Assembly (NCBI GenBank): GCA_016931085.1
Contig: JAFGFO010000302.1
Span: 1-36,702, forward strand
DNA length: 36,702 nt
Origin: Thermoflexales bacterium
GTDB lineage: Bacteria; Chloroflexota; Anaerolineae; Fen-1058
Direction: 5' to 3'
Shown: piece by piece, positions 1 through 8,065 of the stretch
Position numbering within the stretch: the first letter of the stretch is position 1
Layout: each line of letters opens with the position of its first letter
Made by a program: the position numbers and the translations under genes
The notes under the pieces: model-generated
What the model was told of the DNA's origin: nothing
The model's database searches: none
The model's input: only the letters and a program-made list of their open reading frames with translations

Positions 1-278
1 ACGGGAGTATCGCTAATCGCAACCACCATATGTGGTGGCAAATTTGGCCAAAAACCCGCAAAATGGGCATTTAGTCTAAACTCCAACCTTACACAAGCCA
101 CAATTAAATTAGTATAATTAGTACGTGGCTTATTCTACCACCATGCGCGCGTCGCGTCAACCGGGGTCCGCGGGCGCTGTAGGATCTCGTAAAGTATCCG
201 TATCGGCGCCGTTGTATACTGAGTGCCACCTTTGTCAAGATGTGGTAAAATGAGTATGTATCGAGCAGAAGAGTTGAG
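1..278. other. Gene-free left edge
   Basis: I see no convincing gene here on either strand. The visible structure is a small perfect hairpin at 23-38 (CCACCA, four-base loop, TGGTGG) and the self-complementary TTTGGCCAAA at 43-52. The stretch at 80-260 is more AT-rich than the genes to its right. No well spaced -35/-10 pair was found. It is probably the decayed upstream flank of the PIN-domain remnant that follows. Confidence 0.4.
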
Positions 279-539
279 TTGAGCCTATGCCAATTGCATT
301 GTGCAACAACCGTGCTGTCGGTGTATAAGCTGCCCGTGATCCTCGATCCAGGCGAAATCGAGGTGCTAGCCTTGGCGCAAACGCTACAAGACCCATTGGT
401 CCTGCTAGCCGACGAAGTCGCCAGGGATGAGGCTCGCCGCCTCAAGCTGCGCTTGCGGGGCACGTTGGGTGTTCTGGTACAGTGCCGTGAACAACAGACG
501 GCACTGGCTGAGGCTGGTAGCAAATTGCCTGTAATCTAA
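279..539 (+). pseudogene. PIN-domain toxin remnant (C-terminal half, DUF3368/VapC-like)
   Basis: The open frame reads like the second half of a DUF3368-type PIN ribonuclease. It has a Leu-Pro-x-x-Leu-Asp-x-Gly-Glu segment followed by alternating Leu/Ala (the acidic PIN helix), then Asp-Pro-Leu-Val-Leu-Leu-Ala-Asp-Glu, then an Ala-Arg-Arg-Leu-x-Leu-x-x-x-Gly-Thr-Leu-Gly-Val-Leu stretch, all typical of the family. The N-terminal half with the first catalytic Asp is missing, no antitoxin gene is adjacent, and the first codons of this frame do not resemble the family. The C-terminus also ends early. I read it as a decayed toxin gene rather than a working one. It lies 19 bases before the sulfur operon and shows no link with it. 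Confidence 0.55.
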
Positions 540-558
540 TAGATAAAGGAGATATCTG

Positions 559-2010
559 ATGCTACTCAAACACTTTTTCATTGGCAAAATCGCTCACAGT
601 TCTTACATCCTCGCCGGCAAGAATGGCTGCGCCGTGATTGATCCCCAGCGGGATGTGGATGGCTACATCACCGAGGCCCGCGCCCTGGGAGTGGATATCA
701 CCCACATCCTTCAAACCCACCTGCATGCCGATTTCATTTCGGGGCACATGGATCTGGCCAAGAAAACCGGCGCAAAAATTTATGTGGCGAAATCGGCGCA
801 GTGCACCTTCGACCACGTTGCCTTGTCTGAAGGCGATGCCATCGAATTGGAGGACATGGTTCTCACGGTGATGGAAACACCCGGGCACACCCCGGAACAT
901 CTCAGCTATGTCGTGAGCGACACATCCCGCTCGGATAGCCCGGTCGCGGTGTTCGTGGGTGATACGCTTTTTGTCGGGGACGTGGGACGGCCTGACCTGT
1001 TCCCGGACATGGCAGAGGAGCTGGCGGGAAAACTCTACCACAGCTTGCACGATAAATTGCTCAAGCTGCCGGATTATGTTCAAGTCTATCCTGCGCATGG
1101 CGCGGGCTCATTGTGCGGTCGTGCGATGGGCGCCAAGTGGGACACCACTATCGGTTATGAGCGCCATTTCAACGCTGCCCTGCAAATCAAGGACAAGGCC
1201 GCGTTTATCAAATCGCTCACCGAGGGCATGCCTCCAGCGCCAGATCATTTCAGCCGCTGCAGCGATATCAATCGCCATGGACCGGCTCGGCTCGCCGCTC
1301 TCCCCATCATGGAAGAATTAAGCCCGGCTCGATTTAATGAACGCACCGGCGATGCCAATGGTGTGGTGCTGGACACCCGCAGCTATCACGCCTTTGCCGG
1401 CCAGCACATCCCCGGCGCCTGGCATCTCGATCTCAACGGCAACTTTCCGACTTTTGCCGGCTGGGTTTTGCCGACGGATAAAGATATCCTGCTGGTGGCG
1501 GACGATTACAAGAAAGCGCTGGAAGCCAATAGCTGGGCTCGCCGGGTTGGAATGGATCGAATCGTGGGTTACCTGGATGGCGGCATGGTCGCCTGGGCCG
1601 TAGCAGGGCTCAAGACCACGCGTATCGAGCTGATATCCGCCGAAGACTTGCACGATATGATCGCCGGCCACGCCGATTTCGTGCTGCTGGACGTCCGCGC
1701 CCCGCTGGAATATGAAGACAACCATATCCAAGGCGCTGCCAATATCCCCGTGGCCGAGCTGCGCACCCGCCACGTCGAGCTGGACAAGGCTAAAACGACC
1801 GTCCTCATTTGCAGCTCGGGCAATCGTTCCAGCCTGGGCGCCAGCATTCTCAAGCAGCATGGATTCCAGGAGGTCCGCAATGTCGCTGGCGGCATGTCGG
1901 GCTACAGTGCGGCCGGCTATTCCCGCGAGTGCCGGGCTTGCGTCAATCCGCACGGCTCCAGGTTCTTTACGAACTTTAGCGCGGTCAAAAAGCATTGGGA
2001 TGCAGGATAA
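559..2010 (+). CDS. MBL-fold persulfide dioxygenase-rhodanese fusion
   Basis: A 483-residue cytoplasmic enzyme with three parts. Residues 1-240 are a metallo-beta-lactamase fold of the ETHE1/CstB persulfide dioxygenase type: H54-x-H56-x-D58, H110 in a Thr-Pro-Gly-His-Thr motif, D135 in Val-Gly-Asp-Thr-Leu and H180. Residues about 262-350 form a rhodanese fold without an active-site Cys. Residues about 358-455 form a second rhodanese with C418 in a Cys-Ser-Ser-Gly-Asn-Arg loop. By family knowledge such fusions oxidise glutathione- or protein-bound persulfide to sulfite/thiosulfate with mononuclear iron, the rhodanese passing sulfane sulfur. The motif ends in Asp-Phe, not Asp-His, as in many rhodanese-linked members. 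The ATG at 559 follows a good AAGGAG site (546-551). It heads a sulfur operon with two YeeE/YedE genes. The exact substrate is not shown by sequence. Confidence 0.88.
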   Translation: MLLKHFFIGKIAHSSYILAGKNGCAVIDPQRDVDGYITEARALGVDITHILQTHLHADFISGHMDLAKKTGAKIYVAKSAQCTFDHVALSEGDAIELEDMVLTVMETPGHTPEHLSYVVSDTSRSDSPVAVFVGDTLFVGDVGRPDLFPDMAEELAGKLYHSLHDKLLKLPDYVQVYPAHGAGSLCGRAMGAKWDTTIGYERHFNAALQIKDKAAFIKSLTEGMPPAPDHFSRCSDINRHGPARLAALPIMEELSPARFNERTGDANGVVLDTRSYHAFAGQHIPGAWHLDLNGNFPTFAGWVLPTDKDILLVADDYKKALEANSWARRVGMDRIVGYLDGGMVAWAVAGLKTTRIELISAEDLHDMIAGHADFVLLDVRAPLEYEDNHIQGAANIPVAELRTRHVELDKAKTTVLICSSGNRSSLGASILKQHGFQEVRNVAGGMSGYSAAGYSRECRACVNPHGSRFFTNFSAVKKHWDAG

Positions 2011-2025
2011 AAAAAGGAGGGCGTG

Positions 2026-2544
2026 ATGGACTTTTTAACGCAAGTGCGCTGGTCGCCTTATGCGGCAGGGATTGGCATCGGCATCTTGAGCTGGTTCACC
2101 TTCCTCATCTCGAAAAAGCCGCTGGCCTGTTCGACGACCTTTGCCAGGCTGAGCGGCATGATTGAAAGGCGGTTTCGGGGCGACGAGGTGGCGTCGAAAG
2201 CTTATTACCAGAAGGTGAGACTCGTCGTGGACTGGCAAATGATGCTGGTGGTGGGTATCGTCATTGGCGCGTTGGTGTCAGCGCTGTTGTCGGGCGATTT
2301 CCAATGGCTGTGGGTGCCTTCGATCTGGGCCGGCGCATTTGGCAGCGACCCGCTGCTAAGAGCCGGCATCGCGCTGCTGGGCGGCATCGTCATCGGTTTT
2401 GGCGCTCGCTGGGCGGATGGCTGCACCAGCGGTCATGGCATCAGCGGCACGCTGCAACTGGCCGTTTCAAGCTGGATCTCGGCCATCTGTTTCTTCATCG
2501 GCGGGATCCTGACGGCGCACGTGATTTTCAAGCTCATCGGCTAG
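2026..2544 (+). CDS. YeeE/YedE-family sulfur transporter, N-terminal half protein
   Basis: About 172 residues, mostly hydrophobic with about four membrane segments. The YeeE/YedE (TsuA/PmpA) signature is seen as a Lys-Pro-Leu-Ala-Cys-Ser-Thr segment near the first helix and Gly-Cys-Thr-Ser-Gly-His-Gly-Ile-Ser-Gly around residue 138. The cysteines in these motifs relay thiosulfate or sulfane sulfur across the membrane in characterised relatives. I place the start at ATG 2026 because AGGAGG at 2015-2020 is five bases upstream; the GTG at 2023 would be only two bases away. It begins 15 bases after the dioxygenase gene and ends 10 bases before the second half, so the two half-size proteins most likely pair. 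Confidence 0.85.
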   Translation: MDFLTQVRWSPYAAGIGIGILSWFTFLISKKPLACSTTFARLSGMIERRFRGDEVASKAYYQKVRLVVDWQMMLVVGIVIGALVSALLSGDFQWLWVPSIWAGAFGSDPLLRAGIALLGGIVIGFGARWADGCTSGHGISGTLQLAVSSWISAICFFIGGILTAHVIFKLIG

Positions 2545-2554
2545 AGGGGGCACC

Positions 2555-3121
2555 ATGCCAACCAAGAATTCGGAAACAAAACGACAAGACACATCTGACC
2601 TGCTGTGGGGCCTGGCGTTCGGCATCGTGTTCGGTTTTCTGCTCCAGAAAGGCGGCGTGACAAAATATGACGTGATCATCGGGCAACTGCTGCTGACCGA
2701 TTTCACCGTTGTCAAGGTCATGCTGTCCGCTGTTCTAAGCGGAATGATCGGGGTTTACGCGTTGAAATCGTTGGGATGGGTGCAGCTCGATCCCAAATCA
2801 GGCTCGGCCGGCATGAACATCATTGGCGGGCTGATTTTTGGGCTTGGCTTTGCCGTTTTGGGCTATTGTCCCGGCACCATTGCTGGCGCTATCGGAAATG
2901 GCGGCCTGGATGCGGCGCTCGGAGGGTTGGCGGGGATTTTAATCGGCGCCGGTCTCTTTGCCGCGCTGTATCCCCGCCTCAACCAGGGCATTTTGAAAAA
3001 AGGCGATTTTGGCAATCTGACCTTGCCACAGATGCTCGAGGTCAATGACTGGGTGGTCGTCATCCCGGTGGCCGGGCTGATTTTTCTGCTGCTGTACTGG
3101 CTGGAGCGAGCGGGCCTGTAG
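2555..3121 (+). CDS. YeeE/YedE-family sulfur transporter, second half protein
   Basis: A 188-residue membrane protein with four to five hydrophobic segments and a Gly-Tyr-Cys-Pro-Gly-Thr motif near residue 108, the hallmark of the second half of YeeE/YedE transporters. In single-chain members both halves are fused, whereas here they are adjacent genes, a known PmpA/PmpB-like arrangement. ATG 2555 has GAGGGGG just upstream. With the dioxygenase, the most economical reading is import of sulfane sulfur or thiosulfate, or handling of products from persulfide detoxification. Direction and substrate are inferred. Confidence 0.85.
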   Translation: MPTKNSETKRQDTSDLLWGLAFGIVFGFLLQKGGVTKYDVIIGQLLLTDFTVVKVMLSAVLSGMIGVYALKSLGWVQLDPKSGSAGMNIIGGLIFGLGFAVLGYCPGTIAGAIGNGGLDAALGGLAGILIGAGLFAALYPRLNQGILKKGDFGNLTLPQMLEVNDWVVVIPVAGLIFLLLYWLERAGL

Positions 3122-3153
3122 ATTCAAGCTAGAAGTTGAGTCACGGATCAACC

Positions 3154-5505
3154 ATGACCCAAGACATCCTGCTCGTATTGCTGATTCTCGCCGGCGCAAT
3201 TGTCCTGTTCATCAGCGAAGTCATTCGCATGGACCTGACCACCCTGATCGTGCTGGTCGCGCTGTTTTTTTTCGGGCTGGTCGATCTGGCGCAGGCGCTA
3301 TCTGGCTTTAGCAACCCGGCCGTCATCGCTGTTGGAGCGATGTTCATTCTCTCGGCCGGCTTGACCCGCGCGGGAGTCTCAAGCATCATTGGAAAACAAA
3401 TTTTACGGCTAGCCCGGCAAGGTGAAGGGCGCCTGGTCGCAGTGCTCATAACAGTCACAGCGCTTTTATCTTCGTTCATGAACAACGCCGCCGTCGCCGC
3501 CATGTTCCTGCCCATCACGCTCGAGATCTCGCGCCGTACCAAGCAAGCCCCTTCTCGACTTCTCCTGCCAATGGCTTACGGCTCACTACTTGGAGGTCTG
3601 ATACTCTTGATTGGCACCTCCAGCAACCTGGTCGTGCGTGATGTGATGCGCGAGGCGGGCTACACGCCGCTGGGCATCTTCGATTTTACCCCAGGCGGGC
3701 TGGTCATCTTGTTCCTGAGCGTGCTGTATATGGCGCTGATTGGACGGCGCTTCCTGCCGGTGCGCCAGTCGCCACAAGCGCTCTACGCCGCTGATAACGT
3801 GAAGGACGATTCCAGCCACAGCCAGTATGGCTTGGAGGAGCGGCTGGCAACCCTGATCCTGCCCGAAGATAGCCCGCTGGCGGGGACAACGCTGGTGGAA
3901 AGCCGCATTGGGCGCGCGCTCGGCTTGAACATTCTAAGCATCCAACGTAAGAATGGGCGCCGCATACCCGTCGAGCCAAACGCCGTGCTGGAATCCGGAG
4001 ACCGCCTGCTGGTGCTCGGACGTTTGGAGCGCATTGATGAGATCAGCCAGAAGCCGATGTTTCACGTCGAAAGCAAGCACCTGGCGCTCGAGCATTTGTT
4101 TACGGAAGGTGTGGGCCTGGCCGTGTTCGAAGTCGTCCCGGAATCCCCCTTTGCCGGCAAGACACTGGCCGAACTGAACTTTCGCCAACAGTATGACGTA
4201 AACGTCCTGGCCATCCGCCAGGGAGAAATCGTCAGGCGCACTAACCTCCAAGACCTCCCCCTGAACACCGGAGATGTACTCTTAATCCAGGGCGCCGTTG
4301 AACACATCGAGTCATTCAAGACCCAGCCCGGCTATCACGGCCTGACCATCCAAGACGCTTTGGGCTATCATCTTGAGGAACGCTTGCTCTCTATCCGCAT
4401 TCCTGTCGACTCGCCACTGATAGGGCATACCCTGACCGAGAGCCGGCTGGGCGCGGCTTATGGACTGGCCGCACTCATGATTTTCCGCGGCAAGCAAGAC
4501 GTGTTTATTCCCCAATCCGACCTGCTCCTGCAAGCAGATGACCTGTTAGTGGTTGGCGGACGCCCGCTGGATATCGACGTGCTCAAAGGTTTACAAGGCT
4601 TGCACGTTGATCGCCAGACCCAGGCAGACCTGACTGCGCTGGAAAGCGGCCCGGTTCAGATCGTGGAAGTGATGCTCTCGCCTCAGTCTGACCTGGCCGG
4701 GAAAACCCTGCGCGGCCTGCGTTTCCGCGAGAAATATGGCGTTTCTGTCCTGGCGATCTGGCGTGGGGTACGGTCTTATCGCAGCGACCTGGGCAATTTT
4801 CCCTTGCAACGTGGCGATGCCCTGTTATGCTATGGCGAGCAGGAAAAGTTGAGGAACCTGGCACGCGAGCGAGATTTTGTCGTCCTGAAAATGGACTTGC
4901 AGGAAAAACCCCGCTTGAAAAAAGCCCCGCTGGCCGGGTTGATCATGGCGGCTGTCATTCTTGCCGCCATGATCTTTGGGCTGCCGATCTCGATGGCGGC
5001 CATCGCAGGCTGCGTGTTGATGGTTATCAGCGGCGTCTTGAGCATGGACGAAGCCTACCAGGGCATTGACTGGCGCTCCATCTTTGTCATTGCCGCCATG
5101 CTGCCGCTGGGAATCGCCATGCAGCAGACCGGCGCCGCCGCCTTGCTGGGGGGACTGGTCTCCAAGTCGCTGGGCGCTTATGGCAGTTCAGTTGTATTGG
5201 CAGGCTTGATGGTTTTGACCACCCTCGTGACACAATTTATGCCCAGTGCGGCGGTGGCCGTGATCATGACCCCCATCGCGCTGACCGCGGCCCAAGACCT
5301 GGGCATTGCCCCTCAGGCCTATGTCATGGGTATTGCCTATGCCATGGCCGCTTCGTTCCTCAGCCCGGTAGCACATCCGGCCAACCTTTTGGTTATGAGT
5401 CCTGGCGGCTATCGTTTTAGTGATTACATCCGGCACGGCTTGCCGGTCACGTTGATTGTTGTCGCCGTCAGCGTTCTATTACTGCCGTTGTTGTTTCCGT
5501 ATTGA
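3154..5505 (+). CDS. SLC13-family anion permease with four RCK_C domains
   Basis: About 783 residues. An N-terminal membrane half (to about residue 205) carries Ser-Phe-Met-Asn-Asn-Ala-Ala and Gly-Thr-Ser-Ser-Asn-Leu, typical of the SLC13/ArsB-NhaD (CitMHS) fold. Then come four consecutive TrkA-C/RCK_C modules of 70-80 residues, each with the (Pro/Ser)-x-(Ala/Ile)-Gly-x-Thr-Leu pattern and a closing Gly-Asp/Ala-Asp-x-Leu-Leu. A C-terminal membrane half contains Gln-Phe-Met-Pro-Ser-Ala-Ala and Ala-His-Pro-Ala-Asn-Leu. Two RCK_C copies are usual; four is on the large side. I prefer ATG 3154 to an upstream TTG at 3136, since the permease begins right after it; no strong ribosome site is visible for either. 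It lies 32 bases downstream of the YeeE/YedE pair, so sulfate or sulfite/sulfonate is a reasonable but unproven substrate. Confidence 0.85.
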   Translation: MTQDILLVLLILAGAIVLFISEVIRMDLTTLIVLVALFFFGLVDLAQALSGFSNPAVIAVGAMFILSAGLTRAGVSSIIGKQILRLARQGEGRLVAVLITVTALLSSFMNNAAVAAMFLPITLEISRRTKQAPSRLLLPMAYGSLLGGLILLIGTSSNLVVRDVMREAGYTPLGIFDFTPGGLVILFLSVLYMALIGRRFLPVRQSPQALYAADNVKDDSSHSQYGLEERLATLILPEDSPLAGTTLVESRIGRALGLNILSIQRKNGRRIPVEPNAVLESGDRLLVLGRLERIDEISQKPMFHVESKHLALEHLFTEGVGLAVFEVVPESPFAGKTLAELNFRQQYDVNVLAIRQGEIVRRTNLQDLPLNTGDVLLIQGAVEHIESFKTQPGYHGLTIQDALGYHLEERLLSIRIPVDSPLIGHTLTESRLGAAYGLAALMIFRGKQDVFIPQSDLLLQADDLLVVGGRPLDIDVLKGLQGLHVDRQTQADLTALESGPVQIVEVMLSPQSDLAGKTLRGLRFREKYGVSVLAIWRGVRSYRSDLGNFPLQRGDALLCYGEQEKLRNLARERDFVVLKMDLQEKPRLKKAPLAGLIMAAVILAAMIFGLPISMAAIAGCVLMVISGVLSMDEAYQGIDWRSIFVIAAMLPLGIAMQQTGAAALLGGLVSKSLGAYGSSVVLAGLMVLTTLVTQFMPSAAVAVIMTPIALTAAQDLGIAPQAYVMGIAYAMAASFLSPVAHPANLLVMSPGGYRFSDYIRHGLPVTLIVVAVSVLLLPLLFPY

Positions 5506-5534
5506 TGTTTTTTCAGAACTAACACGTTAGTACA

Positions 5535-5562
5535 CAAGGAATCGGAAACTTTCGTCTCCTTG
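5535..5562 (+). terminator. Weak hairpin after the permease gene
   Basis: CAAGGA at 5535-5540 pairs with TCCTTG at 5557-5562, with partial inner pairing (GAAA/TTTC). A second small palindrome, CTAAC-AC-GTTAG, lies at 5519-5530. There is no T-tract, so a factor-independent terminator is doubtful. The hairpin sits between the permease stop and the promoter of the Wadjet operon. Confidence 0.25.
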
Positions 5563-5573
5563 CGACAAATGTC

Positions 5574-5602
5574 TTGACAAACTAGAAATAATGTGCTATA
5601 CT
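5574..5602 (+). promoter_or_regulatory. Sigma-70-type promoter of the xre-Wadjet operon
   Basis: TTGACA at 5574-5579 and TATACT at 5597-5602 are separated by exactly 17 bases. The -35 is consensus and the -10 has one deviation from TATAAT. The start point should lie near 5609, about 40 bases before the first ATG. This is the only strong promoter found before the xre-jetABCD genes. Confidence 0.75.
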
Positions 5603-5614
5603 GAGACGGGAAAT

Positions 5615-5628
5615 AGAACAAAGGTTCT
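5615..5628. promoter_or_regulatory. GAAC-N4-GTTC operator in the Wadjet leader
   Basis: AGAAC-AAAG-GTTCT is a perfect inverted repeat with 5-base arms, just downstream of the predicted transcription start, where a bound repressor would block initiation or escape. Its core GAAC-N4-GTTC equals the LexA-box pattern known from Gram-positive bacteria. The same pattern recurs at the FtsK-like cluster promoter (32845-32856). It could instead be the site of the XRE protein encoded immediately downstream. Confidence 0.55.
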
Positions 5629-5651
5629 TACGCGATCCAGTCGAGCACATT

Positions 5652-5921
5652 ATGAGCGAACTTGCGCAACACATCAATACCTGCGGCCGGCTCACCATCC
5701 TGCTGGGACAGCGCCAGGCCGCCACTGGCAAGCGGCTGTCACTGCGCCGTCTGGCTCAGGCCGCCGGCGTCCCCAAGGACCTGGTCTACCGCATCGATGC
5801 TGGCCAGGCGCGTTACGTTGACCTGGACGCGCTGGCGCGCCTGTGCCGCGTGCTCGATTGCCAGTTGGACGATATCCTGGCCTGGAATAACGGTGATGGC
5901 AATGGTCAATCCAACGAGTGA
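5652..5921 (+). CDS. XRE-family HTH regulator heading the Wadjet operon
   Basis: An 89-residue protein that is essentially one helix-turn-helix domain of the Cro/C1 (XRE) type: a Leu-Arg-Arg-Leu-Ala-Gln-Ala-Ala-Gly-Val segment (residues about 31-40), then Leu-Val-Tyr-Arg-Ile-Asp-Ala-Gly as recognition helix, and an Asp-Leu-Asp-Ala-Leu-Ala-Arg-Leu-Cys turn with Cys-Gln-Leu-Asp-Asp-Ile-Leu, typical of the family. There is no sensor or dimerisation domain beyond the HTH. The ribosome site is weak. It overlaps the jetA start by 26 bases, so the two are translationally coupled, and it likely controls its own operon through the inverted repeat at 5615-5628. Confidence 0.8.
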   Translation: MSELAQHINTCGRLTILLGQRQAATGKRLSLRRLAQAAGVPKDLVYRIDAGQARYVDLDALARLCRVLDCQLDDILAWNNGDGNGQSNE

Positions 5922-7341
5922 CACCCGCAATCCCTTTGACATTCTCCCGGCCAATCTGTTCAATCTGTTCAGCACGCAGGGGTATGGCAATCTGAGCCGT
6001 CACTACATGGCCATCTTGCTGCGCGTGTACGCGCTGGCCGAATTCAACCGCTTTGGCCTGACGCGCGAGATGGTCATTGCCGAAATCGTGGACTATCTGG
6101 CAAGCGATGGCGTGGCGGAAGCCGTTGCGGCGGCGGTGGATGAAGAGGAGGATCTGGCCGAGTTGGCCGGGCGCTCTGGCTGGCAGGATTACGCCGGCTA
6201 CCTGCTGCGCCGCCTGGCGGATAGCGGCTGGATCGAGCGCGAGCAGCAGGCCGATTACAGCGAGTACATCATCTTGCCGGATTACGCCTTTACCCTGTTG
6301 GAAGCCATTCGCTCCGTCCAGGAGCAAAAGCCGCGCGAGTACCACGGCCAGTTGTACACGGCGCACCAATTGATCAGCCACGAAGGCGAAAACTTTTCGC
6401 CGGCCCTGGCGCTGACCCAGGCCTACCAGAACGTGCGGCAGGTGGTGCGCGGGCTAAACGAGCTCAACCACAACATCCGCCGCTACATTGAGCGCGCCGC
6501 GCGCGAGCGCGAGGTGGCCGATCTGCTGCGCCTGCAGTACGACGATTACGCCACGGTGCTGGGGCCGGCCTACCACGCGTTCAAGACCTCCGATCACATC
6601 TCGCGTTACCGGCGTGACATCGTCGGCAAGCTCCAGGCCTGGCAGTCCGACGAGCAGTGGCTGGAGCGCGCCGCCGACGAATTGGCGCTGCAGGCGCGCA
6701 TCTCGCCGGGGCAGGCCGCCAACGAGATCGGCCACTCGATTCGCTTCATCATCCAGCAATTAGAGAGCCTCGATCCACTGCTGGACGAGATCGACCGCCG
6801 CCACGCACAATACCTGCGCACCTCGCTGCGGCAGATTCGCTGCCAGCTCGTCTCGGCCGAGGGCGGCTTTAAGGACAGGTTGAGCACGTTGGCGCGGCGA
6901 CTGGCTGAGCTCCAGGCTGAGGGGCAGGCCAGCCTGCCTGACGATGCGCCTGGCTTGCAGTTGGCGACCGTCCGCTTGCCCGACGCCAACAGTTTTTATA
7001 CCATGCCGCAGCGCCGCGCGCCTTTCGAGCCGGAAGCCATCCACTCACCAGCTCTCAACCCGCTGGATTTGGCCACGCTGCGAGCCGTCACGCTGCAAGA
7101 GATCAATCAAAGTCTCACGCCGGAGAAAATCAAGCGCTTCGTCGGCACTTTTTTCAACGGCCATCGCCGCATCCACGTCCAGGATTTGCCGCCGGAGGCT
7201 TTGAGCGACGTGCCCCGGCTGATCTACACGATTGCCTACAGCCACCATCCCGATGTGGACTATGGACTCGAGCTGGCGCCGGGCGAGCCGGTGGAGATCG
7301 GTCCGTACAAGGTCGAGCCGTTCGAATTGGTGAAGATGTGA
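5896..7341 (+). CDS. jetA: Wadjet protein JetA (MukF/MksF-like kleisin, DUF5716-type)
   Basis: About 481 residues, starting at ATG 5896 (a second ATG at 5902 is equally possible); frame upstream of that reads through the xre gene and is not protein-like. The N-terminal part (to about residue 125) has a winged-helix look, the middle is helical with an Asn-His-Asn-Ile-Arg-Arg-Tyr-Ile-Glu segment, and the C-terminus is a second small domain. Order and size (JetA about 480, JetB about 210, JetC about 1100, JetD about 420) match Wadjet, the MksBEFG-related SMC complex that cleaves plasmid DNA. JetA is the kleisin subunit bridging the JetC heads. The DUF5716-like flavour would make this a type II-like system, but I cannot verify the subtype without a profile search. 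Confidence 0.82.
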   Translation: MAMVNPTSDTRNPFDILPANLFNLFSTQGYGNLSRHYMAILLRVYALAEFNRFGLTREMVIAEIVDYLASDGVAEAVAAAVDEEEDLAELAGRSGWQDYAGYLLRRLADSGWIEREQQADYSEYIILPDYAFTLLEAIRSVQEQKPREYHGQLYTAHQLISHEGENFSPALALTQAYQNVRQVVRGLNELNHNIRRYIERAAREREVADLLRLQYDDYATVLGPAYHAFKTSDHISRYRRDIVGKLQAWQSDEQWLERAADELALQARISPGQAANEIGHSIRFIIQQLESLDPLLDEIDRRHAQYLRTSLRQIRCQLVSAEGGFKDRLSTLARRLAELQAEGQASLPDDAPGLQLATVRLPDANSFYTMPQRRAPFEPEAIHSPALNPLDLATLRAVTLQEINQSLTPEKIKRFVGTFFNGHRRIHVQDLPPEALSDVPRLIYTIAYSHHPDVDYGLELAPGEPVEIGPYKVEPFELVKM

Positions 7342-7415
7342 TGTCCCTCGACGGCTCGACCGAGTTAGCCGAAGTCAATCTTGGGATGATATAAAACGTA
7401 AAACGTGAAACGTAA
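7342..7415 (+). repeat. Interspersed repeat between jetA and jetB with heptamer array
   Basis: After the jetA stop comes GTCCCTCGAC, then GGGATGATATAAAACG, and a three-unit array of the heptamer T(G/A)AAACG at 7392-7412. The same parts recur at 34301-34352 after a histidine kinase gene (heptamers, GTCCCTCGAC, GGGATGATATAAAACG). The heptamer also forms a six-unit array inside the gene at 12878-14380. It separates jetA from jetB by 85 bases, unlike the tight packing of the rest of the operon. Confidence 0.7.
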
Positions 7416-7426
7416 TAGGAGCCCCA

Positions 7427-8062
7427 ATGAATTTTGAGACTGATACCATTCTAGAGGCATCCGCCCTCCCGGAGAGGGCTCGCCGCGATGTGCCGCGCGT
7501 GGTGAATCGTCTGTTGGGCCAGACCTTCCTGTACCAGGACGTGGAAGCCGACAAGGACGACTACTATTTCGTCCACCGCCACCGCCAGGCTTTCGAAACG
7601 CTGCTGGGGCTGGCCGGGTTCAAGTTACTGCACGAAGATTATCACCGCATTTTCCAGGCGATCTCTGATTTCAGCTACTGCCGGGTGCACTATCGCCTGA
7701 ACGAGACGTTGATGATCGTCGTCCTGCGCAAGCTGTACGAGGAACAGGTGGAGCACCTCAACCTGGCGGCCGACCCGGTCGTGACAGTGAGTGAACTGCG
7801 CGAAGAATACCGCACCATCACCGGCAAGGAACGCGATCTGGGCATCGTCGAGTACGAAGCGATCCTGCGCCGGCTGCGTGGCCTGGGGCTGATCGAGACG
7901 GTCGACGGGCGCACGATCGACGTGCGCGACGGCGAAACACGTCTGCGCTTGCGCGGCTCGGTGCGCATGATCTTGCCCGTGCAGACGGCCAACGAGATGG
8001 AGGCGTGGCTGCGCAAGTACCGGGTGGCCGTGGCAGACGAGGGTGTGGAGGACGAAGGATAA
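7427..8062 (+). CDS. jetB: Wadjet protein JetB (MksE-like, DUF4194)
   Basis: A 211-residue protein with no membrane segments. The arrangement of a short helical start, a His-Arg-x-x-x-Phe-Glu-Thr-Leu-Leu segment, and a central winged-helix (about residues 120-175, ending in Arg-Arg-Leu-Arg-Gly-Leu-Gly-Leu-Ile-Glu) matches DUF4194/MksE proteins, the KITE-like partners of the kleisin. The C-terminus is acidic. ATG 7427 has an AGGAG site at 7417-7421. It ends three bases before jetC, supporting co-translation and stoichiometric assembly of the JetABC motor. Confidence 0.85.
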   Translation: MNFETDTILEASALPERARRDVPRVVNRLLGQTFLYQDVEADKDDYYFVHRHRQAFETLLGLAGFKLLHEDYHRIFQAISDFSYCRVHYRLNETLMIVVLRKLYEEQVEHLNLAADPVVTVSELREEYRTITGKERDLGIVEYEAILRRLRGLGLIETVDGRTIDVRDGETRLRLRGSVRMILPVQTANEMEAWLRKYRVAVADEGVEDEG

Positions 8063-8065
8063 ACC

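Noticed and set aside
104..523. 139-codon minus-strand frame at the left edge
   Set aside because: Ser/Arg/Thr-rich without pattern; overlaps the PIN remnant, which has recognisable family features.
5662..5895. Extension of jetA upstream of 5896
   Set aside because: It is the shifted reading of the xre gene, Pro/Ser/Arg/Trp-rich and unlike JetA. Start at 5896 or 5902 gives the expected size.
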